Assembly (NCBI GenBank): GCA_019285755.1
Contig: CP079103.1
Span: forward strand, 310,001 to 374,000
Reading direction: 5' to 3'
Source: Chitinophaga sp. E66
GTDB taxonomy: Bacteria; Bacteroidota; Bacteroidia; Chitinophagales; Chitinophagaceae
DNA length: 64,000 nt
The position numbers and the translations under genes were made by a program. Shown in pieces: positions 1 through 11,436 of this stretch. The stretch's first letter is position 1; the number at the start of each line of letters is the position of its first letter. The notes beneath the pieces were generated by a model that did no database searches, was not told the origin of the DNA, and worked only from the letters and a program-made list of their open reading frames with translations.

Positions 1-1475
1 CTGGTGTTGGAACTTGAAAAGATCGTGCGTTCGTTGTCGCCCGCGGAGAAAAAACATTTCGCTGTCGGCAGGCAAGTATGAAGGAGCGCGGGATTATTTG
101 CTCCTCTTCGACATTCTCTGCAAGGAGAGCATTACAATTACGGAAGCGGAGGCGATGTTTAACGAAAAAGCGCGGCCCGGCTCTTTCAGCAATACCGTGC
201 AGTATTTGTACCGCGTGTTGACGGATCAGCTCATGGCGGTGCGTATCGGGCAGGATAAATGGTATGCCCGGCATCATGCTTTCATGAAAGCGCGCCTTTG
301 CTTTGAACGCTCGATACCCGGGCGCGGGTTGCATGAACTGCGTAAGACGCAGCAGCTGGCCCTGCATGCCGGGGATCATGCGTTATATTACCAGGCGGTA
401 CGTGAAGAACTGAATTACCTGTCGGGCGCGGGGTTTCAGGATATGACGGAAAAGGAAGTGGTGGATCTGCAAATGCGTGCCAAGCAGGCCCTGAAAGCGC
501 AACACCAGATCCATGAGCACCATTCGCTCTACGAGCTCCTGAAGCTAAGGCTCATGCATGAACAGGTTGGCCAGGAAAGGAATGCGAAAATGATCAACGA
601 CCTGGTGCTGGGAGAACTGGGACTTATCAGTTCCGGCGGCAAACATCCGTTTGAATCCCGCAAAACGCACCTGCTGTTTCAATCCTTCTTTCTCATCCAT
701 ACCAAGCAATACCATTCTGCCCTGGCAGTCTTTAAATCCCTGAACGCGCTCTTCGAGGCGAATGAAGCATTATGGAATAATCCCCGTACGACAACCTCTC
801 CGCCCTGGACGGCATTCTCGATAACCTCCACAGTATCGGCTACTTCCATGAAATGGTCTTCTTCGTGGACAAACTGGCGCAACTGGCAGACAAGTCCTGG
901 CCGGAGCACTTTCGCAACCTCTGTTTCCAGACGCTGTGCCTGCACCGGCTGGGAAGCATGCTGGGGCAACGGGAATACGTCGCTGCGCTGGCTTTCGTCA
1001 AGGAAATTCACGAGCCGGTGCTGATGAGCGCGAGCCTGCATAAGACCGACCGGCAGCTGCAGCTGCTCTTGTTGGCGGGACAAGTTCACTTCTTCGATCA
1101 GCAATATGACAAGGCTAACCGGTACGTGTCCCGGGCGTTGAACGAGCATAAGCCGCTTAGTGCCTCGGTTCCGTACCGAGCCTGCAGGTTGCTGCATATA
1201 GTGATCCATTACGAAACGGAGAATTCCGCTTACCTGGATTATGATATCCGTGCCTATAAAAGATTCTACAGCCAATTTGGCCGAGCTTCCCGGGTGGAGA
1301 AGCTTTTGTTCAAGACCATACAGCTGAACCCCGGAAGTGCAGCCAGCCCCGGAAGGCGGCGGCGTTCGCGAAGATCGGGCCGGAGCTGGAAGCGATCGGG
1401 GCGCACCGGGAAGATGAGCCCTTATTGAAATATTTTGATTTCAGCGCCTGGATGATGCGGTGTTTCGGGCGGTGA
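1..1475 (+). CDS. Conserved helical protein of unknown function, 5' end cut by window, frame-broken
   Basis: I do not recognise a named family. The first visible codons read LVLELEKIVRSLSPAEKKHF, which looks like a true N-terminus or close to it. The frame changes near 60, near 785 and near 1345. The merged product is about 490 residues, highly charged and apparently all-helical, with TPR-like spacing of aromatic and alanine residues in the middle (for example FKSLNALFEANEALW and LLAGQVHFFDQQYDKANRY). No signal peptide, membrane segment or catalytic motif is visible, so a cytoplasmic scaffold-like protein is possible. The change near 785 is repaired by adding one G to a GG pair, typical of a read error. 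The likely stop is the TGA at 1473, which gives the end FDFSAWMMRCFGR. A function cannot be assigned. Confidence 0.55.
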
Positions 1476-1511
1476 GTTCACCCGATTTTACGCCCTGATT
1501 GCCATAAGGAT

Positions 1512-3617
1512 ATGAAATGTTCACTTCGCCTCAGGGCTATATTGATTTCCGCCGGAGTCCTCACTGCGGGTGGGGCGGCGGCCAGCCGTCCGGCTGATGA
1601 CTGGATACCTTCCGCGTTAACGCTATCCGGGCGGTCATGAACAGGATCGCCAAAGAGCATGCTGAGCCTAAGCGGATAGATGATGCCTTTTCCGCTATAG
1701 TCTGGAAGAAATTCCTCGACCAGCAGGACTTGAACAAGCTCAACTTCCTCCAGGAAGATATCGACCGGCTCCGCAGCTGGGAGCTGCGTGTGGACGACGA
1801 ACTGAATCACCCATCTACGGCTTTCTTCCGGGAAGCCAATGCCATCCTGCGCAATCGCATGCAGGAATCTGTCAAGATCTTCGGGAGATATTGTCAAAGC
1901 CGCTGGACCTTTCCGCTAAAGATAATTATATAGAAAACCTTCCGCTTATCCTGCCAATGCCCGGGCGCGACGTATGTCCGGGAGCGGTTCGTGAAAATGC
2001 ATGTCCTTTACAACATGGTCAGGATGCAGGAAGCTGATCCGAAGTTGGGTAAGACTGCCGCGGAAACGGAAGCCCGGAAGAAGGTGTTGTCATGGTTGCA
2101 AAGCACTTATAAAAACCTGTTGGGTGAGTCGGGTGAAGAACAGCGCTTTGCGGCTTATATCAATACCGCGGTGATGGAAATTGACCCGCATACGATTTAT
2201 ATGCCGCCGACCGACCGGAATGCTTTTGCTGCGCGTATGTCGCTCCGGTACTTCGGTGTGGGAATGGAACTGGCGGAAGAAAACGGTGAAATTACCATCC
2301 GCAGGCTCGTTCCTGGCGGCTCGGCAGATCAGAGCGGGAAGCTGCGCCAGCAGGACCGCATTATGGCCGTAAGCGGGCCGGAAGACGTGATGGTGCCGGT
2401 AAGTGGCATGTCTGTCATGGATGTAAGCAAAATGGTGCGGGGCGATTCGGGAACGGTACTCCGGGTGCTGGTCAGCAGGAAAGGTATGGAAACCGAAGTG
2501 GAATTGAAGCGGGATGTCATCCGGGATATGACCAATTCGTTGAAAGCCGTGGTAGTGAAAAGGACGGCCGCCGTTATGGTTACATCCGCCTGCCGGAATT
2601 CTACCGTGATTTTAGCCGGAACGATGGGGCAAAATGTTCTGCCGATATGAAAAGGGCCGTAGAGCAGCTGAAAAAGGAAAATGTGGAAGGCATTATGATC
2701 GATTTGCGCAATAACGGCGGCGGATCGATGCTTGAGGTGCAATTTATGGGTGGATTATTTATCCCCAAAGGCATGGTGTCGCAGGGCAGGATGAAAGATT
2801 CATTACAGTTGGTAGATATGTATAAATATCGACAGGTATTATGGGATGGCCCGTTGGCGGTGCTGATCAATGAAGGGAGCGCTTCTGCTTCGGAGATGTT
2901 TTCCGGCGCCATGCAGGATTACGGCCGGGCGGTGATCGTCGGGAGCCCTGCTTCCTACGGTAAAGGCACGATCCAGGAATTTCAGCCGATGGGGAGAATT
3001 GGTAATAAGGAGCTGGGTACGCCTGGCGTAAGCTATGGATCCATTAACGTAACGACGGGCCGGTTTTACCGGGTAACAGGCGTTCCTACACAGGTACAAG
3101 GCGTCAGGCCCGACGTAGTGCTCCCTGGCAAAGGGGCCTGGAACATCCTTCGGGAAAACCAGTACTCCTCGGCGCTAAGGCCTGATACAATTGCCGCACT
3201 TCCTTTCGAAAGATGGAAAGACAGTGGGAAAATACAGACGGTGGCTGCAAAGGGCCAGGCGAGAGCAACAGCCGATACGGCGCTGACCGCCATCCGTGAA
3301 TCCGTACAATGGCTCATAGCTCATCAAAAGACCCGCGTCCGCTGCGATACGAAGACTTCCGCCGGACGGAAATCCTCAAGACGGCGCACGAGCACAGGGC
3401 CGATGAGGCTGCTAAGCTTCCTGAAGCCCTCTGTCTGAAGGTAAGCCTGCCTGCTTTCGAATTTACCGACCCGGCAGAGCCGGCCAGGCTGAAGGAAGTA
3501 GCGGAAAAAATCCGGGACGACCGCTACGTATTCCACACGCTGGACATCCTGCGGGCCTCTCGAAATGAAATATTAGCAGGCCGGAAACTAATTAATGACT
3601 ATTTTGTGTGGGATTAG
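1512..3617 (+). CDS. prc: Tail-specific (carboxy-terminal processing) protease, S41 family, frame-broken
   Basis: This is a periplasmic serine protease that degrades proteins from the C-terminus. The start at 1512 gives a signal peptide (MKCSLRLRAILISAGVLTAG). Next comes the Prc N-terminal helical domain (PKRIDDAFSAIVWKKFLDQQ, 1670-1740), then a PDZ domain (VGMELAEENGEITIRRLVPG, about 2260-2500). The S41 core follows, with the nucleophile Ser in NEGSASASEMFSG and the general-base Lys in SYGKGTIQ (about 2870-2970), and a C-terminal DUF3340-like tail (LRYEDFRRTEILK). The merged length of about 700 residues fits the Prc family. Frame changes lie near 1635, 1900-1990, 2570-2645 and 3300. An ECF sigma gene begins 19 bases after the stop, but a link to the SusCD cluster beyond it is not shown by the sequence. 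Confidence 0.85.
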
Positions 3618-3636
3618 ATGTGCGCACAAAAGTGGT

Positions 3637-4175
3637 ATGTATCAACCAAATTCAAGGGAACCGGATTCATTTGAAGAATTATTCAGACTGCATTATTCGG
3701 CATTATGCCGGATCGCCTTTGCGGTAACGGAGGACGAAGAATCCGCCAAGGATATCGTCCAGGACTTCTTTTTGTATTGCTGGCGCAGAAAGGATGAGCT
3801 CATGATCCGGTCCGGCTTTGTACAATACGCCGCCAGGGCGGTAAAAATGCCTCGCTGAACTATATCAAACGCGCGGGCAGGATAAGATTTGACGCTCCGA
3901 TGGAACTGGCCGCTTCGGCCGGGGATATTCCTGAAGAAACATATGACTCAGACGAAACGCGCAATGCCGCCCTATGGGCGGCTATTGCGCGTTTGCCCCA
4001 GCAGCAGCGCACCGCCTTCCTGCTCAGCAACCGCGATGGGTTGAAGTACGCGGATATAGCGGAAAAGCTGGGCGTATCCATCAATACGGTAAAAACCCAT
4101 ATCAAACTGGCTTACCAGTTCCTTCGTAAAGAATGCGACTGGATGATCCGGTTTATCAGTATTATATTTTTTTGA
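3637..4175 (+). CDS. ECF RNA polymerase sigma factor
   Basis: A sigma-70 factor of the extracytoplasmic class, as found beside FecR/SusC loci in Bacteroidota. Region 2 is visible as FEELFRLHYSALCRIAF followed by EDEESAKDIVQDFFLYCW. Region 4 is visible as LPQQQRTAFLLSNRDGLKYA with the helix-turn-helix KLGVSINTVKTHIKLAYQFL. The merged length is about 179 residues, normal for the family. The frame is lost near 3845, where one more A in a run of A would restore AVKNASLNYIKRA, so the break is almost certainly a homopolymer read error. The fecR gene begins 58 bases later. By family knowledge the pair responds to substrate binding at the downstream SusC, which carries an N-terminal signalling domain. 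Confidence 0.88.
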
Positions 4176-4233
4176 CAAAATAGCTGACGCCGTTCACCCG
4201 GTTTCAAAAGTCGGTTGCCATTATATTGTTCAG

Positions 4234-5373
4234 ATGGAACATCCGGAGAAAAATATCGATTGGGACAAGCTGCTGCAACAGCTGGATCGCCTTCCTGAAG
4301 GAGATGCATCTGCGTTTTCGGAAGACAGCGAGGAAGCGCGCAATCTTCGGATGGCGCAGGAAATGCGCCGGCGCCTGTTAAGTTCTGCCCCTGATGAGAA
4401 ATTTCCGGACGGCGAAGGTTGGGAGCGATTCCGCGAAACGATCCGCCGGGAAGACTCGGCAAAACGCCGTACAAGGATATTGTATTGACGTCTGCAGCCG
4501 CGGCAGCGGTCATCCTGGCGATGGCTGGAGTAAGGTTCTTCCGTAAGGAGGCCGCACCGGTTATTAATAGCGAAATAGCGCAATTGGCTCCTTCCGGAAA
4601 AGTAGAGATCAAGACTTCTAACGGGAAGGTGATTTCCCTAAGGGATTCCATCCTGCAGCTGCAACTGAACAATGACGCCACCGTCAGCACTGCAAACGGA
4701 GAAATCGTTTATGAAGGCGCCGGAACAGACGCCATTACAACGGATACACTGATGGTGCCCCGTGGCAACCGCATCCGGATATCGCTGGCGGACGGCACCA
4801 AAGTGTGGCTGAATGCAGAATCCCGGCTGGTTTATCCTTCCAGGTTCGGTCCCGGCCGGCGGGAAGTGGCCGTAAAAGGAGAAGCATACTTTGATGTGGC
4901 AGCAGACGCCGCCAGGCCATTTATCGTGAAAGCGGGAGGGATGGATGTGGAAGTGCTGGGAACACAGTTCAATCTGAATACCTATTCCGGCGCAATCTAT
5001 GCCACGCTCACGCAAGGTAAAGTGCGCACTGCTGCGGCAGGGGGATCCGTGATCCTCAATCCCGGGGAACAGGCAGTTTTGCCTGCAGGCGGCAGCCATC
5101 CGGAAAACGGGCGGCAGACGTTCGCACCGTCACAGCCTGGAAAGACGGGCAGCTTTATTTTGAAGAAGTTACACTTGAAGATATAACAACGACATTAGGC
5201 AGAGACTACGATTATACTTTCCGCTTCGAGGACGAAAGCCTCCGGCAGCTCATCTTTACGCTGGATATGCCACGGCCCGCCTCAATGAAAGCGGTTTTGG
5301 ACCAGATCAACCGAACAACGGGGACATACAGTACAGAATTGAAAACAGAACAGTGTATTTAAATCGGGAATAA
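4234..5373 (+). CDS. FecR-family anti-sigma factor
   Basis: An inner-membrane anti-sigma regulator. The N-terminal cytoplasmic part (MEHPEKNIDWDKLLQQLDRL) would bind the ECF sigma factor. A single membrane helix follows (IVLTSAAAAAVILAMAGVRF, about 4483-4545). The periplasmic FecR domain has the usual signatures RGNRIRISLADGTKVWLNAE and GEAYFDVAADAARPF. The C-terminus is a DUF4974/STN-like domain (DGQLYFEEVTLEDITTTLGR). Frame changes lie near 4460, 5115 and 5320. The last one restores the common ending DIQYRIENRTVYLNRE and puts the stop at 5371-5373. The merged length of about 380 residues is usual. The gene sits between the sigma gene and a SusC that carries an STN domain, the standard trans-envelope signalling arrangement. 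Confidence 0.87.
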
Positions 5374-5417
5374 CAGGGGACGCCCTCACTTCTTGCTAAC
5401 GATGCATTAATGACCGG

Positions 5418-5436
5418 CTGTCGTGATGGACGACAG
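5418..5436. repeat. Hairpin between fecR and susC
   Basis: A perfect 7-base inverted repeat (CTGTCGT, 5 bases, ACGACAG) lies in the 85-base space between fecR and susC. It has no T run, so it does not look like an intrinsic terminator. It could be an RNA processing or stabilising structure that sets the susC level. The other fecR-susC space in this window also holds a hairpin, at 42037-42055. Confidence 0.4.
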
Positions 5437-5458
5437 CGAGGCTAATCATTTTATCAAC

Positions 5459-8400
5459 ATGAGAACGACTACTCGATCGCCTTTCCCGGGACAGATCAGG
5501 CATGCCTGTGCCTTGAGCTTCCTGCTGCTGGCATGGCTGATGGCCGTGCCCTTTTCCTGCGCGCGCAGTTTAAAACATCCGTACTGGATGTGCGGCTTAC
5601 CTACAAAGCGCAACAGGCGCCATTGGCCAAAGCGCTCAAAGACATCCGGACGCTGACCAATGTACGGTTTACTTACAATGCCGACATCATCCGCCGGCAA
5701 CCGCCTGTTACCATTGACGCGAAACAAGTTACACTGGAAGCTGTTCTTAAACAGATTCTCTCCGGTACGAAGCTGCAATTCGCGGAAGACCTGGGCGGCA
5801 TCGTTATTTTCCCAGACGAAGATGCCGGAGAGAAAACGGGGAAACGCAGTATCCTCGTAACCGGCCAGGTAGGGGAGAGGACAATACAAACCTGCCGGGC
5901 ATTACCATTCGTGCATCCGAGTCTAATCTCGGAACCGTTACTTCCGGAGACGGCATGTTTTCCATGATGGCATATGAAGGTGAAGCGCTCCGTTTCTCCG
6001 GCATCGGGTTTACACCTGTTTCGCATCCGGCGAAAAATGGCGCCGGCCTGATGGTCGTTACGCTAAAGACCGCTACAGAAGATATCAAGGAAGTTGTCGT
6101 TAACGGTTATCAGAAGATAGAAGCGCGGATGGCCACTGCATCCGTTTACAAGCTGAATGCCGCTGAAATTCTTCAGCCGGGCGCCGCCAGCGTGGACCAG
6201 ATGCTCCAGGGCAAGGTGCCGGGCCTTATGATCATGAATACCTCCGGCAGCGTAAACGCCGCTCCGACTGTCCGACTGCGGGGCACATCCACTTTGTGGG
6301 CAACGCTTCTCCGGTATGGGTGATCGACGGGATGATACGTAATGATCGTGTCCCGCTTTCCTCCGGTGACTTAAACAATACCGTGAATGGCAATTATTCC
6401 CTTATAGGAAGCGCTATCAGTGGACTTAACCCCTATGACATCGAAAGCATCACTTTCCTGCGGGATGCCGCGGCTACCGCCATTTATGGTACCCGCGCGG
6501 CTAACGGGGTCATCGTAGTGACCACCAAAAAGGGGAAAGCTGGTCCGGTGCAGGTGTCATACAATACGGATATGGCTTTCAGCGCCAGGCCGAACTATAA
6601 CCAGATGGAACTGATGAACTCGGAAGAGCGAATGAACCTGTCCCGCGAGTTATACGAAGACGGCCAGGTCCGCAATCTTTATTCCGCAATTTCATCGCCC
6701 CGGAACGTATGAAGACCTGGTGACGAAATTGAATAAACGCGAGATATCGGAAAGCGAATTTAAGCAGGCCGTTCAGGCGTCCTCTGCCAGGAATACCGAT
6801 TGGTTCAAGCTGCTTTTTCGCAATTCGTTTAGCATGAATCATTCCATTGGCCTCAGCGGCGGGAATGATAAGTCTTCCTGGTATTCTTCATTTAGTTATT
6901 CAAAAGCTAACGGCACTGCAAAGGAAGACGAGCTGGAGAGATTTACTGCCGATGTTCGGTTGAATGCCCACATCGGGAAGCGGCTTCGTACAGAATTTAT
7001 CATAAATGCCAATCATAATACTTCCACTGGCTATGCCACCAGTATTACCCCGTTGACCTATGCCATCCAGACGAACAGGGCTATCTCGCCGGACGTGGAT
7101 TACGACTGGAGATATGGGAATACCGGTACTGTTGAATATGATCCGGTTACCTATAACTTTCTCAGGGATGTCAACAATACCAATATGTCAAACAAGGCCC
7201 AGTCGGCCTCTGCCATCCTGAACCTGCATTATGACCTGGGCGCCGGCTTCCGGCTGGATCATTCCTCGTCTGCCACGGCAGATGCGGCAGAGTCATTTAA
7301 AGGCATTAATGATATCTCTCCCACTGCTTCGATACTCCGCGGATGGGACTTTGGCCTGGTAGTGCCACAAGCCAGGATTGATGGATCGGTGCTGCCCTAC
7401 GGCGGTGTGGCAGGATATAGCAACCTGAATACACAGACGTTCAATACCAGGAACTCACTGAACTATTCCAAAATGTTGTTCCGCTCGCGCGACCAATTCA
7501 ACTTTACGCTGGGTTCCGAGATCTCATCCAGTCATGTAAAAGGGCATATTACCCAGGAACCAGGTTATTACCCGGACCGGGGAATGGTGTTCGATGCCAA
7601 TGATAAATCCAGAAGACAGCTTAGCCTGCGGCAGCTGTTAGATATGGTGGATAATAAAGTAGGCGTTTATGCGACGACCGCTTATAATATGATGGGTCGA
7701 TATACCTTAGGCTTTACCGCCCGCTCGGACGGTTCTAACCGTTTCGGTCAATATTCAAATGCCAGGTTCTTGCCGAACTATAGCGCATCGTTCCGCTGGG
7801 ATGTTACGCAGGAAAAGTGGCTTAAATCCAGCAGGTGGTTAGACAGGTTCCAGATCCGCACTTCATACGGTACGCAGGGCAACGTGGTGACAGAGGTTGG
7901 TCCGGAGCTGATCGTTCGTTTCGAAGAAGCTAAAGACGGACCGACTATCAATGGCCGGCCCAGGGTTTTAGTGAAAAGCCTGCCGTATCCTGATCTTCGC
8001 TGGGAAAAAACATACCAGTTCAATCTCGGGACAGATATTTCCCTGTTCCATAACCGTTTGAACCTGCAGGTAGACTGGTACCGTAAACACGGCATAGATC
8101 TTATTACACGGAGAGATGTACCCATAGAGAATGGTGTAAGTAACATATACGTGAATGCGGGGTCGATGAACAATAATGGCATCGAAGTCGTGGTAAATGT
8201 AGTGGCGGTACAACGGAAGGACTTAAAGGTGGCTCTTACTTTCCTTAATTCCTTCAATGATAATAAAGTAGCAGATAAGGGATATAAAAATCAGTTTATA
8301 GATTATCTGAACGGTACGGCTTATGAACCGGGCGTGCCATTGTCGGGCTTTTACTCGATGGTATTAAAGGGATTGAATGGACAGACTGGTCTTCCGGAAT

Positions 8401-9027
8401 TTGCCAAACTGGAAGGGGATGGAAAGGGAATGAAGACGACCGATCTGCTAACGTATTCAGGGAAGAAGATTCCGGATTTCTTTGGCACGATTGCACCGAA
8501 TATTACGTATAAGAACTTTTCACTGAGCGGGACGTTCTATTACAGCATCGGCACACATAAAAGACTGAATCCGTTGTATGCACGTATTGATGCGACAAAT
8601 GGTATTCCCCAGACAAGCAGTAATGCATCACGCGAACTGATCGGCAGATGGCGCAAGCCCGGCGACGAGAAGTATACTGATGTTCCTGTTTTAAAGGATC
8701 TGACAACTGCGGACTATATCGTATTTCCCGCGTTGGCAGCCGGACCGTTAACTACACAGCGATCTCCTATTTTTTATACGATGTATCAGATCAGCGCGTA
8801 GCCAATAGTAGTTACCTGCGTTGTAATAATTTGATTGCCCGGTACATGATGCCTCAAAGGCTGCTGGGCAGCACCCTCAAAGGCCTCCAGTTCAGCTTGA
8901 GCGTGACAAATGCATTTACCATTGCCTCGCGCGACCTGCAGGGACAGGATCCCGAGACGGACGGCGTCGGCAGCACCGCCCTCCCGATCCCCGGCGATAC
9001 TCGTGGGCTATTTCGGCCAATTTCTAA
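5459..9027 (+). CDS. SusC-like TonB-dependent receptor with signalling (STN) domain
   Basis: An outer-membrane active transporter. The start at 5459 gives a signal peptide ([20 protein letters not shown]). It is followed by an STN domain ([17 protein letters not shown], about 5595-5820), the part that contacts FecR, then a short carboxypeptidase-like barrel domain. The plug follows, with the SusC hallmark [14 protein letters not shown] and a typical DGMIRND / [20 protein letters not shown] segment (about 6085-6530). The 22-strand barrel runs from about 6600 to the end. Frame changes lie near 5555, 5870-5950, 6285, 6700, 8790 and 8995. Correcting the last gives the aromatic terminus [10 protein letters not shown] and a stop at 9025-9027, 18 bases before susD. 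The substrate is unknown. Downstream peptidase and thioredoxin genes hint at peptides rather than glycans. Confidence 0.9.
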
Positions 9028-9045
9028 TCCGCAAAACACATTGAC

Positions 9046-10507
9046 ATGAAGAGACTAATTATACCGGTGTTTACAGCTGCCATGCTGCTTAGCGGCTGCA
9101 GTAAGTTCCTGGAGGAACGCTCCCAGTCCGAAATTATTCCCACTACGGTTGAGGATTTCTCCGATCTGCTGGTTTCTGAAGGTTACCCCTCCACTACTCC
9201 TTACCTGTATCCTCAGCTGATGTTCATGTCTGACGATATGGAGTTTTACGCATCATCAGATCTACGTGATAACAGTGCGCTGCGGGTGAACTATCCCGCT
9301 TTTCAATGGCAGCCGGATTTGATCGACGCCTGCAGGCTAGCCGGAAGTAATGATACCCAGAAATTCAATACCTGGAAAATCTACTACGAGATGTTGCAGC
9401 GGGTGAACTGGTGTTGCAATACATCGACGATGCAAAGGAACGCAGTCAGAACGCGAATTCGTAAAAGGCTCTGCTTTGATGCTCCGGGCTTATTATTACT
9501 TCGTCCTTACCAATATATACGGACTGCCTTATAAAAATACAGTTTCTTCTCCTGAGGCTTCGCTTTCCGTGCCCCTGAAACTGGACGGGAATGTGGTAGA
9601 GGCGACTATACCCAGAAATACCGTAGCGGAAGTCTATGCTCAGATTAAAAAGGATATTGACGCCGCCATCATCCTGCTGGAAAAGGATCGCGCCTCGAGG
9701 AATTTGAAATTTGTGAACGCGTCAGCAGCGCACCACCTCGCAGCCAGGATAGCGCTGTTTACGGAAGACTGGGAAGGTGTAGTCCGTCACTCGGATTATG
9801 TGCTGGCCCGGCACCCGGAGCTTATTGACCTGGCGGCGGGAGGAGATGTCAATGTGGTCAGCCAGAACAACAAGGAATCGGTCTGGTACTATTATTTGTC
9901 CAACGAATTCCTCTCCACGTTCGGTTTGCTTTCTCTTGTGGATGTTTCCAAAGAACTGTACGACAGTTTCGATGATAAGGATCTCCGCAAGCAGTTATGG
10001 ATCTTTGCCACGCCGCCGGAATTAAACATGTGGATCCCGGCTGATTATGGTTCCTGAAGTATTCCGAATCCATCGTTTATCTCAGCTGGAGAAGTTCGGA
10101 GGCATACCTGAACCGGGCAGAGGGGAATTTGCAGTTGTATAAGAAAAACGGGGATGTGGGCGCCGCGCAAAAGCGCTGGACGATCTGAATCACCTGCGCG
10201 CGCATCGGTTCATGCCCGGTGATGCAGAAATTTGGACGATGGCTCCGGCTGATCAGTTACTGAAACTTTGCCGTGAAGAGCGTAGGAGGAACTATTCCAG
10301 GAAGAGACGCACCGCTGGTTCGATCTCCGCCGATATGGCATGCCAAGAATCGTTCATCAATACGAGGTAACTCCAGGTGTAACCCAACAATTCGTACTGG
10401 AACAAAATGATCCGCAGTATACGCTCCCGATTCCTGAGGAAGCGATAAACAGAAATGCGGCATTGATTCAGAATAAACAAATCCCCGGCACGCGTTTGCC
10501 GCAATAA
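9046..10507 (+). CDS. SusD-like/RagB surface lipoprotein
   Basis: The surface lid protein that pairs with SusC. The N-terminus MKRLIIPVFTAAMLLSGCSK carries a lipobox, with the lipidated Cys at residue 18. The helical TPR scaffold is visible in MMLRAYYYFVLTNIYGLPYK and TVAEVYAQIKKDIDAAIILL. The C-terminal RagB/SusD region contains SSEAYLNRAEGNL and the family motif EETHRWFDLRRYGM (about 10100-10340). Frame changes lie near 9440, 10050, 10155 and 10290. The merged length of about 487 residues is normal. It starts 18 bases after SusC and is followed 17 bases later by another lipoprotein gene, so the genes are probably co-transcribed. Confidence 0.88.
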
Positions 10508-10524
10508 ACTCTAACACCGACAAG

Positions 10525-11370
10525 ATGCAACATACATTCTCAAGATGGGCTGTATTCGCCGGTATTGCCGGTTGCCTGCTCACATTCGCCTCATGCGGCA
10601 AAGAATCGAAGCTGACTCCTCCGCTGATCCCGGACGCATATCAATTACCGCAGGGCGATCAGCCGGCAGACGATTCCATCCTCGATTTCCGGGATAATTA
10701 CGGAACCTATATCCTTTATAAATTCACACACCTCGATTTCGCATATGCTGCGGGTTATACGATCAATGATACCGCCCGGCAGGGAGACCCGCAGTATGTT
10801 GCGGAGACATTGGCTTTCTTCAAGAAGGAATGCCTCTCGTTTTATCCCGAGGAGTTCACGCGGAAGACATTGCCTTTCCGGATTATTTTCTTCCGAAATT
10901 ATCAATAGGGATGTGCTTTTCAGAGTAGTGCCGGGCTTCGGGTTTTCACAGTCGCCGGAAATGATGGGCATCGGATGGACGAATCCCCAGCTTGCCGAAC
11001 TCACTCCTGCGGAGAACAAAAGATAAGAGGGAAAATGCACCGGAGCTACATGCACCGTGCTATCAGCGGCGGCAGTTTACGGATCCCGGATGATTTTGCT
11101 GCATTATATCCTTCTTTTACCGGATTGACGGAAGCGAACAAACTTGAAAAGGGCCTGCTGGAGTATCCGCCCAATAATCTGAAAGACCTTGTTCGTGATT
11201 TCGTTTCTTATGTAGATGCCATAACCAGCCAAACGACCGCCGAACTGGAAGCTGGCATATTACGCCCGCAGGCAGACAAGAAAGGACTCGTGCGAAAGAA
11301 ATATAACATCGTGTTGAGATATTTTCAAGAATATGGCGTGGATCTGGCCGCAATAGGAAATACGCCCTGA
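10525..11370 (+). CDS. SusD-adjacent lipoprotein, possibly related to Bacteroidota zinc metallopeptidase-like lipoproteins
   Basis: The N-terminus has a signal peptide with lipobox (LLTFASC, Cys at about residue 24), so this is a lipoprotein. The body (DNYGTYILYKFTHLDFAYAA, EFTRKTLPFRI) resembles the lipoproteins annotated as putative zinc-binding metallopeptidases that often follow SusC/D in this phylum. However, I find no HExxH motif in any frame here, so catalytic activity is unsupported. Frame changes near 10890 and 11025 make the middle uncertain. The C-terminal part (PNNLKDLVRDFVSYVDAITS) is well conserved in character and ends at 11370. The likely role is a surface accessory protein of the preceding SusC/D pair, but this is inferred only from position. 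Confidence 0.55.
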
Positions 11371-11436
11371 TACTCCTTCCGCCATTCACCCTTTTCCTAA
11401 ACCAGATTGCCATACTAAAGAAACATATCAACCAAT

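Noticed and set aside
1512..3617. prc as a decayed pseudogene
   Set aside because: All domains and catalytic residues are present once single-base errors are allowed, and neighbours show the same error pattern.
10525..11370. Active zinc metallopeptidase assignment
   Set aside because: No HExxH motif is visible in any frame, so only a distant resemblance to such lipoproteins can be stated.
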